Shown piece after piece: positions 37,317 through 50,248 of a stretch of DNA of 64,000 nucleotides (position 1 is the first letter of the stretch; the number at the start of each line of letters is the position of its first letter). This DNA is from Triglochin maritima (taxonomy: Eukaryota; Streptophyta; Magnoliopsida; Alismatales; Juncaginaceae), in the NCBI GenBank assembly GCA_963682175.1, contig OY821772.1, positions 45,592,925-45,656,924 on the forward strand, written 5' to 3'. Both the position numbers and the translations under genes were made by a program. The notes under the pieces were generated by a model. The model made no database searches. It saw only the letters and a program-made list of their open reading frames with translations, and was not told where the DNA came from.

Positions 37317-38661
37317 TAATGGTCTATTGGTATACTATCTGATTGATCGATATCGGTCGACTGATTGACCACTTTAAATTGCTTTCAAAGCACAAACTTT
37401 ACTCCAAAGCATATCTACGTGCATTAGATGAAGAATACCCCCATCCTACAAAAAATAAAATAATAGGACATCTGATAAATTGACAAAGAATACACGTGTG
37501 GTTCACTTGCTTAAAGAATTGACGTATAACGACGTGAGCCACTGCAGGCTGCAGCTCACCAGCAAGGTGGTCTTACAATTACAATTTATTAATCTTCTGC
37601 AGCAAAGTAACCTCGAATCAGTAGTTTATACTTTATAGAACAGGCCGAAAGTTGCAACTTGATTACATATTTTTACGCACGCCACAAATAAAATACACCT
37701 TCAACTTTTCCAAGCTACATACATTCAACCCCCTCAAAACAAAAACAAAAAAAACTTTTCCAAACTACAGGGACCATATTCCAGATTAAACAATTATCAT
37801 TAATGCGTTCTTCTAACATTCTTGCAGCATGTAGTTTTCTTTTAATTTCTATCAACTATTGATTACTCTAGCTAAACCTTATGATATTAATTCCTAAGGA
37901 CTTTAATCTTGTTTATTCCAAATTCAAAAAATTGCCCCACACCTTGCTCTTACCGGTCACAACTCACAAGACCCACAAGGCCACAACTCCAAGCTCACAT
38001 AATTAAATTGCCGGCATCATGTCATCTGCAATTTTTAAATAAGTTACCAAAAAACTTGTTTATTTGAAGCCTAATATTTAATTAATATATGATGATGATA
38101 TGATCCTTTGTCTTTAACCAATGACAGATGCATCATGCATGGCTGGGTGTTTTCTATGTTGCACTAGGCCTTATATGAAGTATTATGAGTTATAATAGAA
38201 TTTGAACAACTTCCAAAATAAAAGATAGACGTGAGAGAACATAGAGACATTTGGGAGAAAAACATTATCAACTTGAGATTTTTTTTAAAATAATTGGTAG
38301 GAATAATTTTTAATCTGAATCCTTCTACATATGACAAATTATTACAATGGTGAAAATTAAACTTGCATTCCACCTCCACCGAAACGGTTAAGTACCAGTT
38401 CGGATACACAATGAATGTATCAATTTAAGAATAGTTAAATTAGATATCTAAGTATCACGACATGGGTAGACCACTTGTTACAAACTTACAATATTGGGTC
38501 ATGCGTACTGTAGTATGTGAGCGGAGAAGTAAAAAATTGCATGATGACGTCAAAGGTTGTGATGTTTATTTGCATGGTATGAATTATGTTCTTTATGGTG
38601 CATCTTCATATAAATTTAAAATGTGACTTGTTATCATTAAGTTGTGGCACTTGAACTAACA
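37317..38661. other. Intergenic, no gene recognised
   Basis: AT-rich sequence with no supported frame or repeat. Confidence 0.4.
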
Positions 38662-38672
38662 TTGGTTAGGTG

Positions 38673-38986
38673 CAGGCCCGGTCTAATAGCAGGAGCAGGT
38701 GAGCTCCTGCTCCGGGCCTCATTCTGGGCCTCACTTTGAGGGGGTCTCAAAAAAAAATTTGTACATGACTATATTGGGTTGCCAAGAAAATTAGCGTTAA
38801 CACATAAATAGCACTTAAACATTGATAAATTTGTCTCAAATATTGCTAAGATGACAAAAAAATTCAATTAATATTGCATTAAGTTAAAGAATTTTTTATT
38901 ATTTAAACTAGGAGGATAATTTTTTTCAAATTTAGGAGTATCGTTGTTGATTTTCGCACAAGACCTCAAAAATTTCCGAGACGGGC
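38673..38986. mobile_element. 314-bp element with perfect 11-bp target duplication
   Basis: TTGGTTAGGTG occurs at 38662-38672 and 38987-38997, exactly flanking the element. The left end CAGGCCCGGTCT and the right end GAGACGGGC are short imperfect inverted repeats. A strong hairpin (GCAGGAGC..GCTCCTGC) sits near the left end. It is non-coding. The duplication length suits a Mutator-type element, though a retroposed sequence is also possible. Confidence 0.7.
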
Positions 38987-38997
38987 TTGGTTAGGTG

Positions 38998-39745
38998 TAT
39001 GAGGTATAATTGAATAATATTAATTTGAGTAAATCTTGAGCAACTAAATAACAATTATTTTGAACTTGTTCTCATTTATCAAAAAATCACTCTACTTCGA
39101 AGAGTAAATAATTCTAAAAAAAGAAGTCCTTTACAAAGGATAACTATAATCTATTAAAAAAAAGGGTTGGACCAAATTGGACTACATAGATCACTAAAAT
39201 TGAAGGTAGCATTATTATTCCTTTCCTTTGAAGCGATGGATTATTTGACGTAAAAGCAGACATTTTAGCAGCACCGTCATTTATCCCCAAATAAAGGTTG
39301 TGAGTTCCAAAGGAGCACTACGATTTTATTTATTTATTTATTTTGCATTTATAATATTTTCATAAAGAAGCATTATCCGGCATTTTAGCATTGGCATCCG
39401 TCAGCCAGATTGCCAGATTAATATGCGAACTAACTTAATTATGGTGTGTTCGCAAAACTCTGACCAAATCCTCGGATTCTTCAAGAACAAATGGAAATCG
39501 CACTAACGAAATTCAACAGCGCACTTGAATAACCCATTTTTTTTAGTTACATTTAACTTGACGACTACTTTGCAGTACTTTAAAATAATGTCAGTGTTGC
39601 CTAATAAGAGAGAATTTTCTAAGTTTAGTAGTTTCCTCGAAATAATCATGAAAGACGCAATCTATCAAATTCTCAAAGCAATCTTCTAGACATATACATT
39701 TACTTACATAAGTTTCTGAAAAAGTAGGTGGGAAATATATAGAAA
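38998..39745. other. Intergenic, no gene recognised
   Basis: AT-rich, no supported feature. Confidence 0.4.
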
Positions 39746-41552
39746 AGGAAAATGATTTATGAACGCAGCGCGTCACGGACGCGCTCTACGTGGACATCCA
39801 TGTCAGCCCTTACGTGGCCAAAGCATGAATGTTTTTTGTTTTTTCTTCCTGATGTCTACTCAAATCACATTAAATGCGTTTTAACTCAGCACGTTCTCTC
39901 TCTCCACCCAAATACAAATATGATGACACTCTTTCTTTCTTCTTCATTCTTTCTCTCCAGAATAAATCATCATTTCGAGCAAGATATTAGGTCGAAGAAG
40001 CGTCTGATGCTGACTCCCAGGATTCTTCACAACGTAAGAAGCGTGAATGAGACGGTGCGAAGACTTCCCGATGTTCTACATAAACAGGAAATCTGAGATG
40101 TTATTTTTTTCCTAAACGTAATTCTTGTGGGGTAAAATATACAGTGGGAGGTTTGTTGAGTTTGTGCGGGGTAGCATTTTGTTTTGACATCATATTATTG
40201 CATTCCATATATTGATTCGTTTATTCCGACAATAATGAAGCAATATATTATTCCGGACTGCAAATACACTTATTCCGGACAGCATATACACTTATTCCGG
40301 ACAACAAATTCACTTATTCCGGACAAACTTTATGTTCCGTTTCTGGACACACTTTATTCTTAAACCGGACAACAAATACACTTATTCCGGACAACAAATA
40401 CACTTATTCCGGACAGCAAATACACTTATTCCGGACAAACTTTCTGTTCCGTTTCTGGACACACATTCTTCTTATTCTGGACAACTACACTTATTCCGGA
40501 CTGCAAATACACTTATTCCGGATAGCAAATACACTTATTCCGGACAACAAATCAACTTATTCCGGACAAACTTTATGTTCCGTTTCTGGACACACTTTAT
40601 TCTTAAACCGGACAACAAATACACTTAGTCCGGACAACAAATACACTTATTCCGGACAACAAATACACTTATTCCGGACAAACTTTCTGTTCCGTTTCTG
40701 GACACACCTTCTTCTTATTCTGGACAACTACACTTATTCCGGACTGCAAATACACTTATTCCGGACAGCAAATACACTTATTCCGGACAAAAAATACACT
40801 TATTCCGGACAACAAATCAACTTATTCCGGACAGCAAATCCACTTATTCCGGACATACTTTATGTTCCGTTTCTGGACACACTTTATTCTTAAACCGGAC
40901 AACAAATACACTTATTCCGGACAGCAAATACACTTATTCCGGACAAACTTTCTGTTCCGTTTCTGGACACACTTTCTTCTTATTCTGGACAACTACACTT
41001 ATTCCGGACTGCAAATACACTTATTCCGGACAGCAAATACACTTATTCCGGACAACAAATCAACTTATTCCGGACAACAAATCAACTTATTCCGGACAAA
41101 CTTTATGTTCCGTTTCTGGACACACTTTATTCTTAAACCGGACAACAAATACACTTATTCCGGACAACAAATACACTTATTCCGTACATCAATATACACT
41201 TATTCCGGACATACACATAACGTAAACAGGACAAACACATAATGTAAACTGCACACACACATAAAGTAAGCTAGACAAATTAAGTTGATCCAACGTAAAA
41301 CTTAAAAACAAATATTTTATTATGATAAGTATGGGCTCTGCACGAATAATGAGACTGCACGATGTCCTAGGGTCTGCACACTGTCTTATCTGTGTATTGG
41401 GAAATGAATCGTTCAACTTAAAGAACCGGCGTTTTTTAAAAAGACCAAAACGCGCGAAGAGAAATTTCGCTGACTGGATGCTGACTCAAAGAAAAATATC
41501 TGAGCTGTACAGATCCACGTAAGGCGCGTCCGTGACGCCTGCGTCCGTCTAT
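39746..41552. mobile_element. Non-autonomous Mutator-like element, copy B, with 22-bp minisatellite
   Basis: A close copy of the element at 16136-17976 in the same orientation. It starts with GAACGCAGCGCGTCACGG (39760) and ends with GCGTCCGTGACGCCTGCG..GTCCGTCTAT (41552). It shares the left leader, the TTATTCCGGAC array and the right tail (ACATAACGTAAA, then about 300 bp of unique sequence) with few substitutions. It differs by having only one copy of the GAAGCGTCTGATGC block and by lacking the GC-rich stretch of copy A. No clear target duplication was found, so the right edge may have decayed. Confidence 0.75.
40248..41213. repeat. 22-bp minisatellite array in copy B
   Basis: The same unit and the same interposed longer variant as in copy A, but with a different number and order of units. 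That is expected if the array expands and contracts independently after insertion. Confidence 0.9.
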
Positions 41553-42002
41553 CACGGTTCGGCAATAACGGTTCTATGTCATTATAACGTTAAATAAATG
41601 ATGATTCGGACAACGGTTGTCACCATTTAAATGTGGTTCTCATATTTTACAGTTTTTAGATAAAAAAAGTATGTTTGTTTTGTCGTAATCAAATATCCAC
41701 TCTTGGAATATATGCACATCAATCGCTCTTTTGATTGTCAAAAGTTATCCAATTGTTGAATCATACCATGAAAATGTTATCTTGCGAGAATTGTGGTCGA
41801 CAAAAATAGTTGGAAGACGATGAAGGGTCCATATATCAAAAGTGGGATGTCAATAGCAAAAAGGTTAATCTGTAATGCCTTTTGCTAATTATATATTTGG
41901 GGTGTAAAGAATCTCGAGATAATTGACGGTTTTAACCTCGTTGAATGTGGTCCTTTCTCAAAGGCCGTTCGTTGAAAGTTTCATTTTTTTCTCTTTTGTA
42001 GA
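41553..42002. other. Intergenic, nothing seen
   Basis: No supported feature. Confidence 0.35.
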
Positions 42003-42054
42003 TAGGAGTGCAACTCGGATAATATGACTCGGATACCTACCATTTGCACCCCTA
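42003..42054. mobile_element. Tiny hAT relic
   Basis: TAGGAGTGCAA and TTGCACCCCTA are inverted ends only 52 bp apart. The flanking octamers TTTGTAGA and CTTGCAGA agree at 6 of 8 bases. It looks like the decayed minimum of the TAGGGGTG hAT group seen at 12688 and 60945. Confidence 0.45.
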
Positions 42055-42062
42055 CTTGCAGA

Positions 42063-43078
42063 GTCACTATGAGCTGTAGGGAAACTATAATAAAAGGTTT
42101 GAATTTTCATTTTGTTAATATTTTAAGGAAACATACTTAACATTTCAAAAGGTCCTTATAGAAAGTCTTTTTTTATTCGAAGCGTGAAGATATTGTTGTT
42201 CTTTAAATTAAAGGCGAAAGATATTTTTCTTAATGTTGTGTTTTGGTGGACTTGTTGCTCTAACCTGTTAATCGGTAATTAATGTTGTTTGTATTTTCTT
42301 TGTACCATCATGACTTTCTACTATGAGGTTGCTTTCAACTCATTTCTTTAATTTTACTTACTCGAATCAATCAAAATCAAGTTGAATTGTTGAGAAGTGT
42401 CAATTATCTTTTCCACTTGTGCATCACTTGTTATTATCTACGACACCACTAGCATAAGACATGCGTAAAAAGTAGTTATAATTTTCCTCATTGATACAAT
42501 GACATCTATGTCCATCTACCACTCCAACAACTTCCTTAGATGTTAAAGTCCTGAATACAACTCTTTCGTCAAATCAAGAGAAGATATGTTACTCTCTCTA
42601 ATAAAAGGACATATAATAGAGTCAATACAACGTCAATGAAGAGTGCTAATTCATATTGAGAACACTTCTTCTGCCAACAAATTGACGGAATACTTTGCTC
42701 TTGATCGCACTTCTGCCTCAAATATAGTTAGTAAATGACATGTGCTCAACTAAAAGCTATCAAAAATAAAAAAGCAAAAAAACCTCTTGATCAACGACCA
42801 GATTGTAAGTCAAAAAGGACTTAGATGAAAACCTGGAAGGACCTGATCATAAAGAAAATAAGTTAGTCGTAAAAGTCCACAATCTCATGAATCTAAGAAG
42901 TAATTAAACAATTAAAACCAAACATGTTCTAACCAACAGCTCCCGGTGCAATTCACGTGCTAAATTGGTTAATTAACAACTCCAACATGTCAGAGATTTG
43001 GGTAGAAGCATGCTGAAGCATCCAAATCTAATTTTCAACCGTCCGAGTGCACCCAGATTAATCAAGACATTATAATAT
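42063..43078. other. Intergenic, no gene recognised
   Basis: AT-rich with no supported feature. Confidence 0.4.
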
Positions 43079-44030
43079 TCTATAAATACACATGTAATCT
43101 TTCCATTTCTCTTATTCTTTCTCCTCATTATATTAGATTTTATTCCTTGCTTAGTAGAGTGGTGGATGAGAGGAGAAGAAAACTAACTTTGTAATATTGT
43201 TTCATTGATCAAAGATTTGTTGTTATTGTTTATATTCTTGTCTTGGTTTGATTTAGTTTTTTCTACTTATTCATGTGTTTTTACTTTATTGTTTTCTTTG
43301 TTAATATGATGATTAGTAAGTAATTCATCCACATTGGGGGTGGAAGATGATGTGAAGTGTTGATTGCTAGATTTGTGTGTACATTGGGGGTGGAAGATGA
43401 TGTGAAGTGTTGATGTTGTTAGATTTGTGTGTATTTTAATATTAATCTTGGAGTTTCAAATGATTTCCATTGTTAGATGATGGAGTTTCAAATGTTTTTT
43501 GATGAGTTTCTAACTCTTGTGTTTTATGTGTTAATGATCATAATGGACGCTTAATACATGCTTTGGTTAGTGGATTCACTTAATTAGGAATGATGATGAA
43601 ATGATAATATTGAAGTGGATAAAGAGATAAAACTGACAATATAATTTTGTGATTTTTTTAGCTTTATCTTGATTTTGTATGTTTTAACGACGATGCTAAA
43701 TCTTAATTCATGTAGAGACACACTTAGAATTATGACTACGATAAATTTCCATATTATTTATGTCATGAGCACTTAATTGTACACAATTGAATCACACGTC
43801 TACATTTTTGCATGAATTCTCCACTTCCTACGTGACGAGTTATATTATGTTTTTTTAGTTGATTGGCGTCGCATTCGTTAGTTAGTTTAGATAATCTCAA
43901 TCTCCATTTTTATTCCCCCATTTGGGTATAGTCGATGACGACCAGTACTCGTTCCTTGTGGACATGACCTGTACTTGCAATCACTTTAACATGACCGTAC
44001 ACTTGCGATTTTGAACTTAAAATCCCAACA
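43079..44030 (+). mobile_element. Possible LTR retroelement remnant with TATA box
   Basis: TATAAATA at about 43081 is followed by a T-rich leader, and the stretch 43920-44030 (CGTTCCTTGTGGACATGACC, then GTACACTTGCGATTTTGAAC) resembles leader sequence of plant gypsy elements as I remember it. No protein domain or LTR pair is visible, so this is weak. It lies upstream of the ELMO gene. Confidence 0.25.
43331..43432. repeat. Tandem duplication of a ~51-bp unit
   Basis: Two adjacent units beginning ACATTGGGGGTGGAAGATGA and ending AGATTTGTGTGT, differing by a small indel (GATTGCTAG against GATGTTGTTAG). Confidence 0.9.
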
Positions 44031-44576
44031 CAACGTAAGACAACACACCAGAAACTTAGGTTGGTAAAAACAAAAAAGTAATATCATTTGTTCCATCACA
44101 TTCCGAATACACTTAAGGGACATTATGGACTCGAAACAAATTACTTGTAAGGTGAAGTAGTAAACCCAAATTCGAGGAAATAAGGTACCCAACCCATGTT
44201 TCCGGCCATCCGGGTTACAAATTGCCCGGAAAATATCACTCCGTCCACTCACATAAACCAAAACCAAACCCGGCAGAGAAACAGAGAGAGAGAGAGAGAG
44301 AGAATCTCCGGTTCTTCCTTTCCAGATCGATCGATCGGAAACGCCCCGAATCCAATCCCCACTTCGGAGTCTAATTCCGAGACGATAGCATTCCCGACGC
44401 GAACGTCCTCCTTTTAGGCATTCCGGAATCGTGCAACCCTAGACGTTCCCGATTCGACGAGGCACGATCTCGTTCCCGATTTCCCCACCTCGGGATGCGC
44501 CTTCCGTTATAAAAAAAAGTCCCATCTCTCGCCGTTTTCATTCCAGGGAATGTGGGTGGGTTGAGGTCGGTTGGGG
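44031..44576 (+). promoter_or_regulatory. Promoter and 5' UTR region of the ELMO gene
   Basis: GC content rises toward the gene. A (GA)n run at 44283-44303 and a CT/CG-rich leader precede the ATG at 44577. GA runs in 5' leaders are common in plants. I see no clear TATA box. Confidence 0.45.
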
Positions 44577-47500
44577 ATGGAGGAGAGAGGGGAGTCGTTC
44601 GTCGCCGTCAGGAGGATCGATCGCGCTGGAAATGGCTTCCATTCCAATGCTGCTAGTATGCTTTTCTGGAAAGATTTCGTCTTTCACAAATCTTTTTAAT
44701 GTTGGTTGGTTGTCTTCGCTGATTTGGTTTTGGTAGAATATTGAAACTTCGAATCGTTTGTAGATGGAAACGACAGTTTGCTTGGTGGTATCGATTGTTG
44801 AGTACAACTTCAGGCTTTGGTTTTATCGGAAGAAGGAATTTTGGTTCCGCATTATGTTGGCTAATTGTAATTTGGCTGCCAAAAATGAATTGTTTGCTTG
44901 GATTGAAATGGGGAAAAAGAGGAGAATTGAAGGGGGAATTATAGATATTGTGTTTTTTTCTCCATTTGGCTGGATAAACAAATTAAGTGAGAAGAAAGCA
45001 AAGCTTGGCACCATTTTACCCAAACACACTGGTGATAAATCGCATATATAAATTTATTTTGGGAAGAAATTGGTTAAGTATAAATTCTCACTGTTTCTGT
45101 CAAATTTTGGGAAAAGGTTTATTGTGATTTTTTATCGTGTTCATATTTTTTCATGGTTTCTCTCCAATTCTGTTATTTTCGGAGTAAATTAATAAAGAAA
45201 ATAATAAAAAAATAATTTTACCTTACTTTCTCTTTTGATCACTTGAGTTAAAGTCTGAGAGACTGACATGCAGCCCTATGTTAGTGTGAAATAATTGATA
45301 CTGATCGTCAAAAAACTAAGAAATTAAGTTGTGCTTCAACTTAGATTTAAGGTTAACGTAGTTGATATCCAGCTGTGACCTAAATGCCTAAAATAATGGT
45401 TTTGTTATCTTGATGGTGTTTTATTGGAGGTGGCCTCCTGACCTGACTAACACTTGTATTTTGCATATTCTCAAGAAGCAGGATAAATCTTTCCCCTTGT
45501 GTTTTTTCTTTTCTTTTTCATAATGCTCTTGTGGTCTTGTACCATTTTATGCAACACAGTTATTTTCTATGCTTTATTCATCTTCTCTTCCAATTCATTG
45601 GTAACTTTCTCTATGCTTGTGGTATGGTATTTTTTTATGTGCTTCAAATATTCAACGTGTTAGTCTCTGAATTGATGTATATTATAATCATATAATTGGT
45701 TATTTGAGGCCAATATTTCACTCTAATAATCCCAGTAATGCCTGCAGATGATGCTGTCACAGGTTCAACAGCTTGGATAGGCAGGGGGCTTTCTTGCGTT
45801 TGTGCTCAGAGAAGATATAGTGACACCCGTTTGTCATTTGACCTCACTCCTGACCAAGTGATTTTCTTATTCCATGACCATCAAATACTTGCTTTACTAT
45901 TCCCCTTTACTAATACTATTATGGTTGAAGGAGGAGAGCTTACATAAGCTGCAGACCCGCATTGAAGTGGTCTATGATGCTACTAAAATTGAGCACCAGG
46001 TAGATCCAAATAGACATACCTTCATTTGTTTAACCATTTTGACTTTGTTTTGTTGTTTTATTTTTGTTCAGTTAAACAACTTCTATTGCAGCCTTTGTCA
46101 TACTCCGGTACGATAGTAACCGGTGTTAGTAGTCAACAAATTCTATGGTGTTGATATTTATAAATATGTATTTGGTTGAAGGTTGTGTAAATTGTGATAT
46201 TTTTTGATAACCCTCATACATAAGTTATCACAGTAATGACTTGCTGATGGCATTTTTCTGTGTTGATCTCCTAATTCTTTTCTAGGTTCTTTCCATGCTT
46301 TATGTGATTAGATGATTAAAATTCATTAGGTGTTTGAATATCACATCATGCATTTTAAACTTTACTTGAAGTCTTTTAGTTGTTACCTTAGTACCCAAAT
46401 TTTCGCCTCAATTACCTTTCTGATTTGCCCTTGCACCTTGTTAATTGGTAACTTGTCTTAGATGAGTTAGTTTATTCCTTTCATCTCTTTTTCACATCCA
46501 TAGACCGTAGGGCCTGTTATCATCAGATCAGTACATTGACATAATTGTTCTGAAAATATGTAGGAAATGTTAAAGTCTTTGTGGTATGCTGCTTTTCCTG
46601 GAGTAGAGCTTCTTAGCGTGATATCAGATCAATGGAAGGAAATGGGTTGGCAAGGAAAAGATCCATCGACCGATTTTAGGTGCATGTTGTTTTCCCTTGT
46701 GCATTTGTACTTCTTGTATAACATAGTGGTATTTATTATTTGCTAATGATCTGAGTTGTTCTTGTATAACATAGGGGTGGTGGTTTCATATCTTTGGAGA
46801 ACCTGGTGTTCTTTTCTAAGACTTTTCCTGTAAGTTTCGAGATCACAACACTTAAATTCTTTTTTACATGTCTTCACACAAAAGGTTTATTCTTAGTGTA
46901 GTTGCATGCATGTCTGACCAGCCCCATTTTATTATGAAGTTCCACTCCACTTCCTTTCACGTGGCGTTCCACCTGATCTTTCTTGTTTCTGGGTTGTCTA
47001 GTTTTATACGCAGCCCTGTAAATTCATATTTTGGATTCTAAGTATCACTAATACCCTCAAGTTGCATGTCATCTCCTGAGTTATTGGCCATCAACATCAT
47101 GTTGCACTAATGACTCTGGAATGACAATCTGAAGTTTGTAAATATAATTTGATATAATTGGATCTGCGATTTATAGTAAGGGGAGTTCAGCGTTTTTCTT
47201 TGTTATCCATTTCTCGCTGTTGTTTCGAGACTGAGTGATTATTGTATCGCCTCACCTGGAGTTGCTCCAGCATTGAAGTGGACTTACAAACCTTGTTTCA
47301 AGGCGTTAAATAATTATATCCCACCGCATTGAACCTGTTCTAGTTCACAAATCACAACTCATTTTCTGAAGCTCTTTTACTGCAATAACCTGCTTCTCCT
47401 AGTTTGTTTTCTTTTACTTATAGAATTTGCTTTCATCACAGAAATCCTTTCACGATCTTCTTCGGAAACAGGATGGTGACCGGGCAATTTGGGAATACCC

Positions 47501-48561
47501 ATTTGCTGTAGCTGGTGTGAACATTACCTTCATGCTTATTCAGATGCTTGATCTCCAATCAGGTACCTTATTTTGAAGAGTTTGAAGCTCATAATAAATA
47601 AAGCTTCATTTTTATCAACTTCTCTTACATCTTTAAAGTTGAGTAGTACCGCGATCTTGAAACGAATTACATTTGTTTATTTATAATTACATTTGTTTAT
47701 TTACATTTACATCCTAGCAATTGTAATTTACATATCTTACATTTGTTTATTTACAATTACATCCTAGCAATTGTTTATTTGTTTATTTACATTTCCCCCT
47801 AATATCTTACATTTGTTTATTTACATATCTTACATTTGTTTATTTACAATTACATCCTAGCAATTGTAATTTTGAGCTCGACCTGATTGATAAATTGTAG
47901 TGTCATCGTGCAGTTAAACCCCGAGCCATAACGGGAGCAGTTTTTCTGAAGCTACTCTCTGGTGAGCCAAGTTGATTATAATTCTTTGCAGTGTGACTTT
48001 GCCGTTATATGCTCTATTATTGTTGGATATCCCGATGAGTACCAAATTAATCTGAAATTTACCTGTGTGGTGTGCTCCCACTTAAAGAATGATGGCTTTT
48101 TTGCATTTTCAATCTAGGAATACAATTTCCTTAAGGCAATTTCACATTGTCAATGTGTTTTCATTTAGTCCTTGCTATCTGTCAATATGAATCGTGATTT
48201 TTTTTTTATTTTATTTTTTGCAATTTCATTACATGTGCATACGATGATCATAATTGACAACCTTTCTTTATCTTTTAGACAATGAAAGGGCTTTTGACCT
48301 ATTATACTGCATAGCCTTCAAGCTCATGGATCATCAATGGCTTGCCATGCGTGCTTCTTACATGGACTTTAACGTACGTTGAATTCTCAGTATTTTTCAT
48401 GTCACGATTACATATTTAAGATGATACCTGACTAACTGTGTTTTTTTCTTTTTTTCCAGACGGTAATGAAAGCAACACGGAGACAACTTGAAAGAGAGCT
48501 ACTGGCAGAGGACATCCAACAACTGGAAGACATGCCATCCTATGGACTGCTACTGAATTAA
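44577..48561 (+). CDS. ELMO-domain protein, 9 exons, 264 aa
   Basis: Exons are 44577-44655, 45748-45857, 45931-45999, 46564-46679, 46775-46829, 47442-47562, 47914-47961, 48279-48373 and 48460-48561. All junctions are GT-AG and the summed 795 bp keep one frame to TAA. The N-terminus MEERGESFVAVRRIDRAG and WIGRGLSCVCAQRR match plant ELMOD proteins. The ELMO core begins at WYAAFPGVELLSVISDQWKE. It contains the diagnostic GWQGKDPSTDFRGGGFISLE, whose Arg is the proposed GAP finger of ELMOD proteins toward Arf-type GTPases, then EYPFAVAGVNITFMLIQMLD, FDLLYCIAFKLMDHQWL and MRASYMDFN. It ends in TRRQLERELLAEDIQQLEDM. Plant ELMOD members include regulators of pollen aperture number; whether this one does that is unknown. 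Exon 2 ends at a GTGATT donor, which is usable but not strong. Confidence 0.94.
47660..47877. repeat. Intronic tandem repeat, TTACATTTGTTTATTTAC unit
   Basis: Several copies of TTACATTTGTTTATTTAC alternate with AATTACATCCTAGCAATTG inside intron 6 of the ELMO gene. It could vary in length between individuals. Confidence 0.85.
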
Positions 48562-49227
48562 CATCAACGTTCTTGTAAAGACTAACAGATATGAAGCTCC
48601 TTTGATCCTTCCTGTTTTCACGTCTGTGTCGTTCCTGTTTTCCACGTCTTAGCCCTGCCCTGTTGTATCATATGGTTCTATTTTCTGTTTTGGTCTCCCT
48701 GTGAATTTTCCTGTTTTGATCTCTTCTGAGTTTAAATTGTGGCACATTTTCAGTTGGAAATTTGTGCTTGGGAAGCAGGTTTTGAGGACATTGATGAAGT
48801 AGATATCTTATGCCTTTTGTGCAAATTTACTGCTCCCCAACGCTATTGAGGCATACACAGTTTGCTACTTGCGCTGTATGTTCTTCACTTTCAGAAAATT
48901 TGACTTCATTCTCCATTCTCCCAACTCTCCATATTGTTTTGGCGCTAATCCTCACTTTTTTGTATTTCGGAAATTAAACAGAGGAAACCGAATGGACGTC
49001 CATAATTTATCTATAGAAGGTATTCCACAGATGAAGGATCGATCTTTTGTTGAGAATATAAAGTGCAAGTCTGAAAATAACACATTAAATCAAACTCTTG
49101 ATTCAAAAATAAGAGCACCAATATGGTACTTTACGAGAGCTTAAGTGCTTAACGGATGCTACTTTTGGTCTTCCAAATGCTGCCATGTTGGTAACCTTTT
49201 TGTTACACTCCTCCAAGCATGGAGTAC
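48562..49227 (+). other. 3' flank of the ELMO gene
   Basis: T-rich 3' UTR-like sequence. A frame at 48869-49144 shows no family features. Confidence 0.4.
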
Positions 49228-49230
49228 TTA

Positions 49231-49986
49231 GGCCACCCTAAACGGGTGGACCCCCCTAATTAATTTAGTTTAATTTGATTATGTAATTTGTAAGTTATTT
49301 TTCTCACTAAATTTAATTTGTAATCAAAATCTATGAACATTTAATTAAAGAAATATTAAACATTAATAATACATGCCTTACATAATACATATAAAATACA
49401 AAATATATATAAATATTTAATACAAATACGAAATACAATACATATAAAATATAACATACAATAATGCACTACATAAATCCATTTGATTCAGCACAATCCA
49501 TGAGTGTGGTCAATATTTTATCATCAATATTCATTTGGTATTCTCTCTTCAACAAAGTGTGCATCATTTGGATCTTAGTTTTATTTAGATACTTTTGAAA
49601 CTCTCGCTCAGTTATTATTGTTTCCATATCCTTTATCTTTTAAGTCTCATTTATTATTGAGAAATGACTCCCATTTCGGATACCTGGGTAAGCATGAAAG
49701 TAAAGAAATTTAGATTTATGAGTTCACTCGTGATTACATTGACTTTCGTGGTTTAATTATAAAACATGTTAATTAACTACATTAAAGTAATTACAATAAT
49801 AATTTATGTAATTTGTTGTGAAAGAATTAAGAAAAAAAGTAAAAGAAAAAAACGTGTAGGAAAAAAATGTTGAATTCCTCAGTGAATCTATGAGTATTAT
49901 TGGACAGATACAACGTGATAGAAAGAGAAAAAGATTAACGTGGAGACTGAGGTGCTGAGTTGACCTGAGCACCACTATTGATGCTC
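49231..49986 (-). mobile_element. PIF/Harbinger-like element remnant, TTA duplication
   Basis: TTA lies at 49228-49230 and 49987-49989. The right end, read inward on the minus strand, is GAGCATCAATAGTGGTGC, close to the plant Harbinger terminus type GAGCATCnnnAnTGG; the left end is GGCCACCCTAAACGGGTGG. A minus-strand frame of 52 codons (about 49630-49472: METIITEREFQKYLNKTK, ending SNGFM-stop) may be the tail of a Harbinger accessory protein. The low-complexity A/T core fits a non-autonomous derivative. Confidence 0.5.
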
Positions 49987-50248
49987 TTATGCCAACGAAT
50001 CAAATGAAAACTTGCGCATCGTTTGACGGTGGAATTTAATTTAATGGAAGCAAACAAGATAAGACGACAAAATCAAAATTTTCATGCCTATTTCATCACC
50101 ACGGAGGAACGACATCATAGACTTCCAAACAGCAGCATTCCTTGAAAACATAATCATAAATAAGGTCGCATTTTGTCAAAACACGATACTCTTCAAACCA
50201 AAAAAAAAAACTGAAACGTGGGGCATAATGGCAGCTGGTGCGATAAGT

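Noticed and set aside
40248..41213. CRISPR-like regular repeats
   Set aside because: Units are contiguous with no unique spacers, the DNA is plant nuclear, and no Cas genes occur; it is a minisatellite.
44196..44417. 73-codon frame upstream of the ELMO gene
   Set aside because: It is a leader sequence around the (GA)n run; composition is low-complexity and there is no family match.
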